From Carposina sasakii (taxonomy: Eukaryota > Arthropoda > Insecta > Lepidoptera > Carposinidae), in contig CP053152.1 of NCBI GenBank assembly GCA_014607495.2, forward strand, positions 8,432,001 to 8,496,000: a DNA stretch of 64,000 bases. The letters run 5' to 3'. Below are positions 46,801 through 58,800 of this stretch, one piece after another (within the stretch, counting starts at the first letter, position 1; every line of letters starts with the position of its first letter). The notes below the pieces were generated by a model. It made no database searches. It saw only the letters and a program-made list of their open reading frames with translations, and was not told where the DNA came from. Both the position numbers and the translations under genes were made by a program.

Positions 46801-49800
46801 ATATTTTATACATTTTTTCCATTATTATAGATGAAATTCGTAATCAGCAGTGGTTTAGCTGGAGCCGCCGCTTGGGCTATCGATATGGATGACTTCCGAG
46901 GCCTCTGTGGATCCCCCTTCCCACTTCTCAATGCTATTTCCACAACCCTTAATGGTATGGTAAATTATAATAACAAAATAATAAACATATAGGTATTTTT
47001 TTCAGAACACTTTAGTCATGACAATGTTAATTTTGTTACAGGAGCACCCTTGTCATCTGACCAATCGACACTAAAAATCGGATCATGTGACGCTGACATG
47101 CCATATTTGGCGTCGGATGAGGACTCATGTGCACATTTCCATTTCTGTACTGGTGGTATCGGCTATAGAATGGTTTGTGAAGACGACCGACTATATGATC
47201 CATCTACTGGATTTTGTGGGTAAGCATTATTTTGTAAAATTATTCTCTATGAGAAAGCAACACTCCTACAGATAAATAATAATAATATACGTGTTTCAGA
47301 CATCAAGATGTTTCTAAATGTTTACCGGGTCAAAGCCTCAGGATAAGTGTTGAGGAAGCGGCACGTTTCCTGTCACAAGCATATGAAATGGATTTTGAGG
47401 TCAGTCATTCATATGGAGAATAAACACAAGAACAGCTGAAGCATTTATTAAAAATAAACTAACATAGGACACGAAGATATTCCCACATAAAACAAAACTC
47501 TTTTTTACAGTTGAGTCACGATACAACGAAGGAAGTACTTGATATGGAACGCGAAAAACTTATAGCTCCACATTATTCAGTGGTCAAACAGAGTAAGCAC
47601 TAATGCAAAATCCAATGCAAATGTATTGTATTGGTAACAAACATTATCTAACTAAGGTTTTCATGACTCTTCTTATAACACACCTTCCTTCTACTATTTT
47701 CTACTAATTTTCTTCTTCCTTTCAATAGTCAAACCGCGCCAAGAAAATAGCCAATATCGGGCACGTAAGGACATTTCATTGTTAAGCCATGACGGCTTCA
47801 ATGCTGGACGTAAACGTAATAGATATTCCGGCCGATTATATCCATCGAGACAGTACTCTGCATATGAACTACCTTATCCGTACGAACCAAATCCTTCGGG
47901 AAACTTATTTATAGTCCCATCGGGATCGGTGAAAGTTTCAACTCATAAACAGTCTCCTAAGCCTAAATCAGGTGAGAGTAAGACGTAAAGTAATACTTTC
48001 AAGGTAAGCTTTTATGAATATCATCGACGCATCCTCAATCCTCATCTATCTTCATATCTGTCATCTTTATTATCTTTCTTATAAATCTTCTATAATTACT
48101 ACCAATAACATCCTAAACTAAGTAGTAACTATTTATTTACAAACATAACGATTTGGTAATTATCATACTAATTTTTAACACTTACTTCAGGTAAAGATAA
48201 CGGTAAACGAGTGCTATGTTACATGACCAGCTGGGCTTTCTATCGTCGAGGTGATGGTAAATTTGTGCCAGAGAACATAGACACAAGACTATGTACACAT
48301 GTAGTATATGCCTATGCATCTCTGTCTACGGATGAACTCATCGCTAAGGATTTTGATCCTTGGACAGATTTAACTAACAGTGAGTACGAAATTAAGTTAT
48401 TTTCAATTTAATGATCAAATAATATTATATTTTTCTTAATACTATGTTCATATTTTCAGATCTATATGATCGTGTAACCTCTCTTCAAGATGTGAAAGTC
48501 CTCTTAGGTTTGGGAGGATGGACCGATTCTGCTGGAGACAAATACTCTCGTTTAGTATCATCATCTACATCCCGTGCGAAATTCATTGAAAACTTAATAC
48601 CTTTTCTGAAATTACACGGCTTCAAGGGTCTTCATCTCGACTGGAACTATCCTGTCTGTTGGCAAAGCAACTGCAAGAAAGGCGCAGTTTCAGATAAAGC
48701 TAACTTTGCCAAATTAGTACAGGTAGGAATCCTTAGTTCAACGAGTTAAAATATACAAATTCATTCATATCTTTCTTACTATACCTACTTATTGAAAAAA
48801 AAATTTCAGGAACTATCAAACGCCTTGCATGGTGTCGGTATGGAACTTGGTATTGCTGTATCTGGTTATAAGGAAGTGATTGAAACAGCTTACGATTTGC
48901 CGACTTTATCAAGAGCAACTGATTTCCTCAGCACAATGACTTACGATTACCACGGAGGTTGGGAACGAGTTACAGCCCATCACACCCCATTGATCTCTAG
49001 TCCTCAAGACTCTATTCCTTACTACTCCATTGTAAGTTTTTAGCTATTCTAATTTTAATACATAGATTCAATTCAAGACAAAATTGAATTCTAGATTATT
49101 ATGAAAACCTGATAAATGCTATTCATTACTTAATTACTTTTATTCAGGAATACGCAATAAAAGCACTTATTAGCGGAGGCGCAGATCCGAAGAAATTAAA
49201 TCTTGGTCTCTCATTCTACGGTCAGTCATACCGACTAGCTGATATAGAAGGGCCGAGAGGTATCGGCGCCGCTGCCGCAGGACCTGGAGAGCCTGGAGAA
49301 TTCACCAAACAACCTGGAATGTTAGCTTTTTACGAAATCTGCTATCGAAGTAAGTTCTTTACACATTGCGTTGAGTTGGCGGAAATACCTAAAAGTGTAT
49401 GTAATATCTTTATATTTTTATAGTAAAAAACCTCCGCTGGAAAACTGGTCGTCAAGAAAAAGCTGGACCTTACGCATACTTAGATAATCAATGGGTCGGT
49501 TACGACGATCCTAAATCTATTGCAGAAAAGGTTAGTTAACACTTCACAACCTCAATAGAGCAATAATTGTTTAATTATTAAACTCTTGCAGGTACTTACA
49601 ATAGGACATCGAGTCAACGATGTACAAATGCTTCATGCAAAACCCTCAATCTTACTTGGCATTCGAGTTTCAGTCATGGAAGTTATTTGTTTGACGTTAA
49701 TTAAACGTTTATACTCTCGCTCAAATCTAATGACATACTTGTATTCTCAGCTTGTATTACTAATTGTTGCTTTCAGGTCGAATGGGCTCTTAAATTAGGG

Positions 49801-52800
49801 TTGGGTGGTGTAACGGCCTGGGCTATAGATTTAGATGATTTTAACAACCGCTGCTGTAATGAGCCGTCGCCTTTATTGCGCGCGGCTAATAGAGCGCTAG
49901 GTCGAAACATTCCTGCACCTGGCTCGGCATGCGAAAGACCACCAGAGCCTATTACTCCATCGCCACCTACTACAACTACTGTTGCGTCTGACGGTAAGTC
50001 CTATTATACAGCATATTTTTTAGTCGTCAACGTTCCCAAAAACTACGGAATCTCCTCTCCATCCTATCCATCTCATCATCACGATCATTTTTCTCCATGA
50101 AAGCATACCTGGGAAGTGTCTGGTTCCCAAGATATTAAGGTCCAAAGTTGAATAAATAGACTGCGTTTTTCTACATAAATGCACATTTACGCGCGTAGCA
50201 AGATATTTTTCACGAGAAATAATTAATATCTGTCTATGAAAAAACTAGCATAAACTCTGGACACTATAAATTTCGCTCGATCAAGTAATTTAAAAAAAAA
50301 TTTACATCGTTTCCCAGCATTTTTTTGCCATAAACTTACTTTATTTGATGTATAGAGTATATAGGTATATTCTATTAACCTACACTTGAAAATTGAATTT
50401 AGGGGTAGAGGTTGAACCACTACGTGGACCTCATAATGATGATAACCAGATCTAACAACTAAGTAATTATAAAATATTAATAAGAAAATGAAAAAAAAAT
50501 TCATCCTAGTGAGATTTGAACTCACGACCTCTAGCATTCCGTGCATCGCTCTAACCAACTGAGCTATCGGGTCACTTAACTCGGATGACGAATTTTAAAT
50601 TACGTTTTTGGCAACGTTATTTTTTTACTACTACTACTAATAATGACTTATGTCGATAATGATGCATGCCTGTAGCAAAGGATTATTATATATTAAAAAT
50701 GTAAAAAAACCCCTGACCCAAAAAAAGTACGCAATCATTATGACAAAAGGTTTAAAATGCTAAACCCTATAAAAAGCAAAAAATAACTCTTAACACTACG
50801 TAAGTACCAACTAAAGCATGTCAGATTATCTACTCGGGACTTTGTGCCACCTTTATGTCGGAGGCATAAAATTGCGTACTTTTTTTGGGTCGTGGGTTTT
50901 TTTAAAATTTTTTACTTCATTTTTTATTTCATGCTTTTTGAAGGAGCTCCTTAATTTTTCATTCTTTCATTTAATTTCTTTTATTTTTCGCCGCGTAAAA
51001 AGTTTAGATGGGGTCGCTATATGCGATCTCGACCAAAGGAAGCTGTTTAACAATCCTCATGACAAACTGGCTCTGGGAGAATTGCAGAGATTAAGAAATA
51101 ATAAAGATTAAACTTTGGTCATTCTAGATTTTCAGCAAAAATATAAATCGGTCTATCCATTTCATTCCGGCATACCAGGGTTTCATCCGCCACATCCCAT
51201 TTCCAGCATCAGGTCCTCGTCAATTAGAAAAATAAAGAGAACTAGTTAAGACAAATCCAACGAGCCCAAACTCGATGGGTTTACTAAAAGGCAGTCCAGG
51301 GTTACATCTCCTATCTTCGAGCCCTAACAGCAGACCAGCTCAGTGGTTCCAGAAGACATTAGTGTTTCAAATGTCAGATCCCACATATGCTTGCAAGCAA
51401 ACTGAGCGTGTAACATTCCTATCACACCTAACAAACGACCTGATGACCTTGAAGACCTGAACCGATTTCCACCAAACATAAGCTAAGCTAAGAACACTCT
51501 CGACTGATAAACCTTTCAAACAAAAAAAACCGCATTAAAATCGGATCATCCGTTTGGGAGCTACGATGCCACAGACAGACACATACACATTTACACACAC
51601 ACACACAGACACGTCAAACTTATAACACCCCGTCGTTTTTGCGTCGGGGGTTAAAAATGAGTTGAATATCAATTAACCGCTTATGTAATACAGGATCCAT
51701 AGGTGGAGGTGAACCTGGCGGCGATCATGGTGGTCACGACCACCATACCTCTACAACTTGGCCTAATTGGACTCCTGCGGTGACAACTCCATCGAGCACG
51801 CAAACATGGTGGCAACCAGCCACCACAAGTACTACTACTCCTGCTGCTACTACCACCCCCACAACCACGACCAGAAGACCGACCACGACATCTACGACTA
51901 CAACCACTACTACAAGAAGGCCAGTGACAGCTGCTCCAGTTCGACCACCGCCTGATACAGGTTAATAAGGCAGCTATTATGATCAAAGCGAGTTCTTAAA
52001 AAATTTTTATGTATAAAATAATCAATCAACTATGGATCAAACTAATAACTGAAATACGCCACAAAAGAAAAAAGTTACTAAACAAAATCTTACATTACAC
52101 CTTAGAAGGTTTAGACAGTTATTCATAAAATCTGATCGTAGATTTCTGATATTACAGATGGACTTGAAGGGGCTCTGTGCGAAGCAGGCACATACCACTC
52201 AGACCCAAATGACTGTGAAGGTTACCTACAGTGCGAGGGCGGGCATTGGCGTAAACACCAATGCGCCCCCGGCTTGCATTGGTCGAACAAAGCTGGCAGA
52301 TGTGACTGGCCTAGCAACGCCAAGTGCTCCGGTTAGAGACATACTTTCACTTCACTTACATAATGCTGTAGAGAAGATATTGCAATGGTATTTTTTTATA
52401 TTTTAGTAAGCTCCAACGAAGCGAGTACCGCTACGAGTACACTTGCCCCGATATCTTCGAGGCCGCCTCCGCGCCCGTCCAGTACTACCACTAGAATGAC
52501 AACTTCTACTACGACTACTACTACTACCACAACAAGTACTAAACCGACAACTACTCCATCTCTTGCTGCAGGCTCTGGTAAGATGATCTATATTATATAG
52601 TGCTGTATGACCCCTAATAGAATACTCCTATTTTATTCTACGAGTTGAGATGGCATATTCTTATAATTATAGCCCGAACCCAGGTCGTCTGTTCAGGATT
52701 GTTCATTTATAATTTCAGGTGGCGCCAAAGAAGGTCAGCCCTGCAACGGTCAGGACTACACACCAGTGGCGGGAGACTGTAATGCCTACCTGCACTGCGA

Positions 52801-55800
52801 CGGCAACATGTGGAGGCTGCAGCATTGTGCCCCAGGCCTACACTGGAGCGCTAAGGACAAGAATTGCGACTGGCCAAAATATACCAAGTGTGACTGTAAG
52901 ACTCTCTCTACCTTTTCGCCCAAAACAGAAAACACTTCTAAAAACTACATAATGCTCCATGATGGATGACATTCAGAACAAAAAATAGATAATTTATCTT
53001 TCCTAAGATAAACATAGTTAAATTGATACTAGTAGGCTATCCATTTAAGGAAATACCCCTTTCAGCCAAACCTGCACAAGTTTCAACAACAGCTACTACA
53101 TCTCGTTATCCGAGACCCACGAGGCCTACTTCGACAAATTGTAAGTAAAATTCATAACAATTGTGTATTTATAAACTACTTCAATCTATTTACTTAAATC
53201 ACAAAATGTTGCAAAAAATATATTTAGTTACTCCTTATGACTATAATTGTAAATGTTTTGCCTGAAAGTTTAATTGCCTAATCCAATTATACTCTCGAAT
53301 TATAGCCGCTCCTTCGAACAAACCATCTGAAGACAGCGAGTGCAGCTGGACGGAGTCGCATGCACCTGCCAGCTCATGCGATGCATACCTGCTGTGTGTG
53401 GGTGGACGCTGGCGGAAGCAGGCCTGTTCGCCCGGCCTGCACTGGGACCAACGAAATAAGCGTTGTGACTGGCCCGACTTCGCTATGTGTGACGGTATGT
53501 TATATTACTACACACAGACTAAGTTAACTTCATTATAGTTTTCTTCATAACTATGGCCATTTCTTTCAGCAAACAAACCGTCCACAACAAAGATGCCCCA
53601 AAAACCTGCAACGTCTCTAAGACCAACTATGTACACAACTACCCAAAAGCCTGTTATTGCACCGGTAAGTCAAAATAAGATATGATTTTACCACTAAGTT
53701 TATGTCTACACAAATTACGATAAAGCTATATTATTTACTTCCTTCAGAAATGCACGACGGGAACATACCACGCCCATCCCAAATGTGAGAAATTCTACGT
53801 TTGCGTAAATGGAAATCTAGTTACACAAAGTTGCGCACCCGGGCTAGTATGGGCTGCTGAGCGCGCTCAATGTGACTTTCCTAAAGCAAACTCCTGCACC
53901 GACCGCCGCCGGGTAACCTCCGCCATGTCTGACGACAGCAAACCCATGTCCATGCAAATTGTTGAGGAACCCAGTAAGTTTTGAATGTACAATGATAAAA
54001 AGGTTACATGCTTTAAAACTTTAAAGTTATGCGTAAAAAATAATCATTATTCCAGATTATTGTGAAAGCGGTCAATACGATAGAATGCCAGGAGACTGCA
54101 CTCGTTACAGACACTGCCTTTTCGGGAAATTCGAAGAATTCGCTTGTAGCGCTGGTTTACATTGGAATAAGGTATGATCAATGATTTTGGTAAAGTATTT
54201 TATTTATTACAAACCAGCCAGTTTACCTGCGCTTGTACTTCATACATAACACAACAATAATTTTACAGGATAAACAAATATGCGACTGGCCTAAGAACGC
54301 TAATTGTAAAAGCAGTAAAGAACCTACAACAACCTCTACAAATAAACCAGCTTTCATAGCGCCTGCGAAACCAGAACAAGCAAATAATCACGAAGTGCAT
54401 CCCGTTATCACGAAGCCTGATAAGTTTCCATCTTTAGAGATAATATCCGATGCATCTAAGCCCCTACTACTTACTTGTAAGTTTGATAGAAGATTATAGA
54501 AAAAGATGAATATGCTTATGATGTAAATAAAACACACTATCACACTTTTCACGACTTTTGTATAGAGCACATTATTTCATTTCTATCTACTAACCCCATA
54601 ATTACTCCACTAATGTACCTATAACGTGCAAATAAAATGTAAGAAAATAGGCTTCCGTTTTCTTTTTTCTTTCAAACTACCATAGCTTCTTCTTTTAGAC
54701 AGCAGTCTCCTTATTTGTCCATGTGTCATTCCGTTCCCAGCTCGTTATAAGCTTGTGTGCTATTACACAAACTGGTCGTGGTACCGACCTGGCATTGGCA
54801 AGTACTCCCCGGAAGATATCGATCCCTCTCTCTGCACTCATATCGTGTACGGGTTTGCAGTCTTGGGAAAAGATGGACTAATTGAAGCACATGATACTTG
54901 GTCTGATTATGACAATAGTAAGTATTTATTCCAACATTTTTTATCACTTATTCACTTAGGTCCTTAGTTTATTACTGACACTAAAGAAACACTAACTAAT
55001 TGAAATGTTTAAAGGATTTTATGAACGTGTAGTTGAGTTCAAGAAATACGGTATCAAAGTATCTCTAGCTTTGGGTGGATGGAATGATTCAGCTGGTGAT
55101 AAATATTCCAAATTGGTTAATGATGCCTCAGCAAGAGCGAGATTTATAGCACATGTAATCCAGTTTGTTGAAAAGTTTGGATTTGACGGACTGGACCTTG
55201 ACTGGGAATACCCGAAATGTTGGCAGGTAATTACTAAAGAATATCGCTAAAACTCTACTTGCTGTTACATAGTTACTAGATACTACGTAATTTAGGGCAG
55301 CTAATAAACGAAGGTCAAACATATTACAGACAGTACATAAATTCAATTCAATTTTATTTATTTTCTCATCACAATGGAACAACAGTACATGATATTATAA
55401 AATAAATAAATAAAACCTAATAAATTTTTATTTTAGGTGGATTGCTCCAAAGGTCCTGATTCTGACAAAGATAGCTTTGCAGACCTGGTCAGGGAATTAT
55501 CAGCAGTATTTAAACCAAAAGGACTTCTATTATCTTCAGCCGTATCTCCGAGCAAGAAAGTTATAGATGCCGGTTATGACGTGCCTATCCTGGCGCGTTA
55601 TCTTGATTGGATCGCAGTCATGACTTATGACTATCATGGTCAATGGGATATGAAGACAGGTCATGTAGCTCCTTTGTATTACCATCCAGATGATGACAAT
55701 ACATATTTTAATGCTGTAAGTAATTTAGTTAGAACGTCATATCCTCAAATAGCTTAAATATTACTATATAGTATCGTTTTATTTTAGAATTATACTATGC

Positions 55801-58800
55801 ATTACTGGATTAAAAAGGGAGCTCCGCCGTCTAAACTTATAATGGGTATGCCGATGTATGGTCAGACGTTTACCATCACCAATGATTACGATAAATCAAA
55901 TAACTATGGTTTAAATACACCCGCTTTAACAGGAGGAGAAGAAGGAGAATATACAAGGGCTAAAGGCTTTTTGTCTTACTATGAGGTATTTTTTTAATAT
56001 TAAATAAAAATTAATTAAATAAACCATATTTTAATAAGCCCTGAAGTAAAGCAATATTGTAAAACGATTTTAATTTCAGATTTGTGAACGCATAAAGCAT
56101 AGGGATTGGAAAGTAGTAAAAGATCCATACCAACGGATGGGTCCCTATGCTTTTAAAGGAGACCAATGGGTTTCTTTTGACGATACCGAAATTATTAAGA
56201 AGAAAGTGGCCTTCATAAAATCGCTAAACCTTGGAGGTGGTATGGTTTGGGCACTTGACTTGGATGACTTTAGAAATAGGTAACATTTCTTAGAGGAATT
56301 AGAAGTGCTATAAATAGTTGAGGAAGGAAACAATAAGTATCTTATTCTCATTATAAAGTAAAATTAATAATAAAATAAGTTTAACCCTGTTTATAACTTT
56401 ATAGATGTGGAGAAGGAAAACATCCATTAATTAATGCAATCACGAATGGTTTACTGGGTTCAAACTCTGAGATAGACTCTATTGAATCTAATCCTATATT
56501 GGAACCTATTAATGAAATCGACGAAGATTTAGATGACATTCAAGTAAGGCCTATCTCAAAGCCAGCCACCACTCCTCGACCAATGAAGGAGACCACACAT
56601 TTGAGCCCAATAATACACACGACTAAAAAACCTGTCATCATTAGTACATTTGTTGAAGAAAAGTATAAGGTGGTGTGTTACTATACCAATTGGGCTTGGT
56701 ACAGGTACTGATCAAAATATTATTTGGTTATTTTTATCACCTATAAATATAATTCAATATTCGTATCCCTACATTTCAGACCCGGTCCCGGCAAGTACAC
56801 TCCAAACGAAATTGATCCATCGCTTTGCACCCATATTGTATACGCTTTTGCGGTTCTGGATACTGCACGTCTCGTCATAAAACCTCATGACACTTGGCTA
56901 GATGTAGAAAATAGTAAGTTATTATAATGTCAGAAACGAGTAGTTGAATTCGATAACATCTGTGCTTTAACTCTGTGTATTACAGCTTTTTATGATAACT
57001 TTATTTTTTCAGAATTTTATGAAAAAGTCATTGCTCTAAAGAGCCGCGGAGTACGGGTAGTGCTTGGATTGGGAGGCTGGAATGATTCTGCTGGAGACAA
57101 ATACTCACGGCTAGTGAACAATGCGGCTGCTCGCAGGAAATTTATAGTGCACGCACTTGATTTTATTGAGCAATATGGATTTGACGGCTTGGATTTAGAC
57201 TGGGAGTATCCAAAATGTTGGCAGGTAAGCAGAAACAAATAAAGTCATATAGTAAAGTTCAAACATAATGTTTACAAATGGATATTTCTTCTTCCAGGTC
57301 AATTGTGAAAAGGGACCAGATTCCGATAAACAAGGATTTTCCAGCTTGGTTCAGGAACTTAGGGCGGCATTTGTACCCCGAGGTCTTTTACTATCAGCTG
57401 CTGTATCTGCCAGCAAGAAAGTTATTGATGCAGGTTATTGATGCCTTTAATTTTTCAAGAATAGTAAGAGGAATGACTATGTACACCAACCATCGATTCT
57501 AACAAGTTATTTATTGTTACAGGTTATGATATACCGACTTTATCTAAAAACCTGGATTGGATTGCCCTCATGACTTATGACTACCATGGCCAATGGGAGA
57601 AGAAGACAGGCCATGTTGCACCAATGTACGCCAGTGAGAATGACGAAGATAAGACTTTAAATGCTGTACGTCTCGTATATGTAGACAACTTATTTGTAAA
57701 ATATGTGCTTGTAATTTAATTAGCAATTCATGACAGAAGCTATGATTGACCTTTTCAACCTGCATTTGCACACAATTGAATTACATTATGTTAAGCTGTT
57801 AATATTTGTCTAAAAATATAAATATCTGTTAATACATATTTATATTTTCAGAACTTTACAGTTAATTATTGGATTAGTAAAGGCGCGCCACGAGAAAAAC
57901 TAATAATAGGCATGCCTTTCTATGGTCAGTCATTTTCTTTAATGGAAAATGCTGGAACTGGATTAGGGGCACCATCCTATGCTGGTGGTGAAGCCGGGGA
58001 CGAAACTCGAGCAAGAGGATTTTTGTCTTTCTATGAGGTAAAACGCGTTACCATTTTTATATGAAATACTCATAGATAAACTTTAGGACAATGAAAAGAC
58101 CCGTCGACGCAACTGTAAGTAAGACATGCTTACCTAGAATACAGAGACAGGGATACTGTTTTGGTATAAATTTTCCAATATGATTTTAGAAACGACACCA
58201 ACATTTACCATTATACCTACCTACCTACATATATTTTCTTCTTATAAGTAAATAAATTCTAAATAAAACCTATTTGATACAGATATGTGAACGTGTCAAA
58301 GCTCAAGGATGGAAAGTAGTACGAGACGTGGGAGGCCGTATGGGACCATATGCGTACCTTTCAGATCAGTGGGTGTCGTTCGACGACGACTTCATGATCC
58401 GTCATAAAGCCGAGTACGTTCGGGCTATGGGCCTCGGAGGCAGCATGGTATGGGCATTAGACTTGGATGATTTCAACGGCCAACACTGTGGATGCGGAAT
58501 TTCTCCGCTATTAAAGAATATCAACCATGTCTTAAGAGATCGAGAAGCACCGCCACCATGCTCACTTCATGAGTGTAAGTGGCAACGATATTGATATTAA
58601 TTATTAATAATTCTGAAGTAAAGCTTTATAATAGTTAACCAAAATAAAGGTAGCCTTATGAAAGTACTAAAACTATTATTTTAATATTTTAGTACAAGCA
58701 CTTTCGACAGAAACGGAATCGGGAACACCGGAAGAGTCATCAATTTCTGAACCTAAACCGGAACCAGAAATGGAAAGTGAACCATCAATACCTGAATCTC

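Noticed and set aside
50500..50573. Possible tRNA gene (minus strand)
   Set aside because: D- and T-arms are present but the anticodon stem does not pair; shares its T-rich tail with the SINE family.
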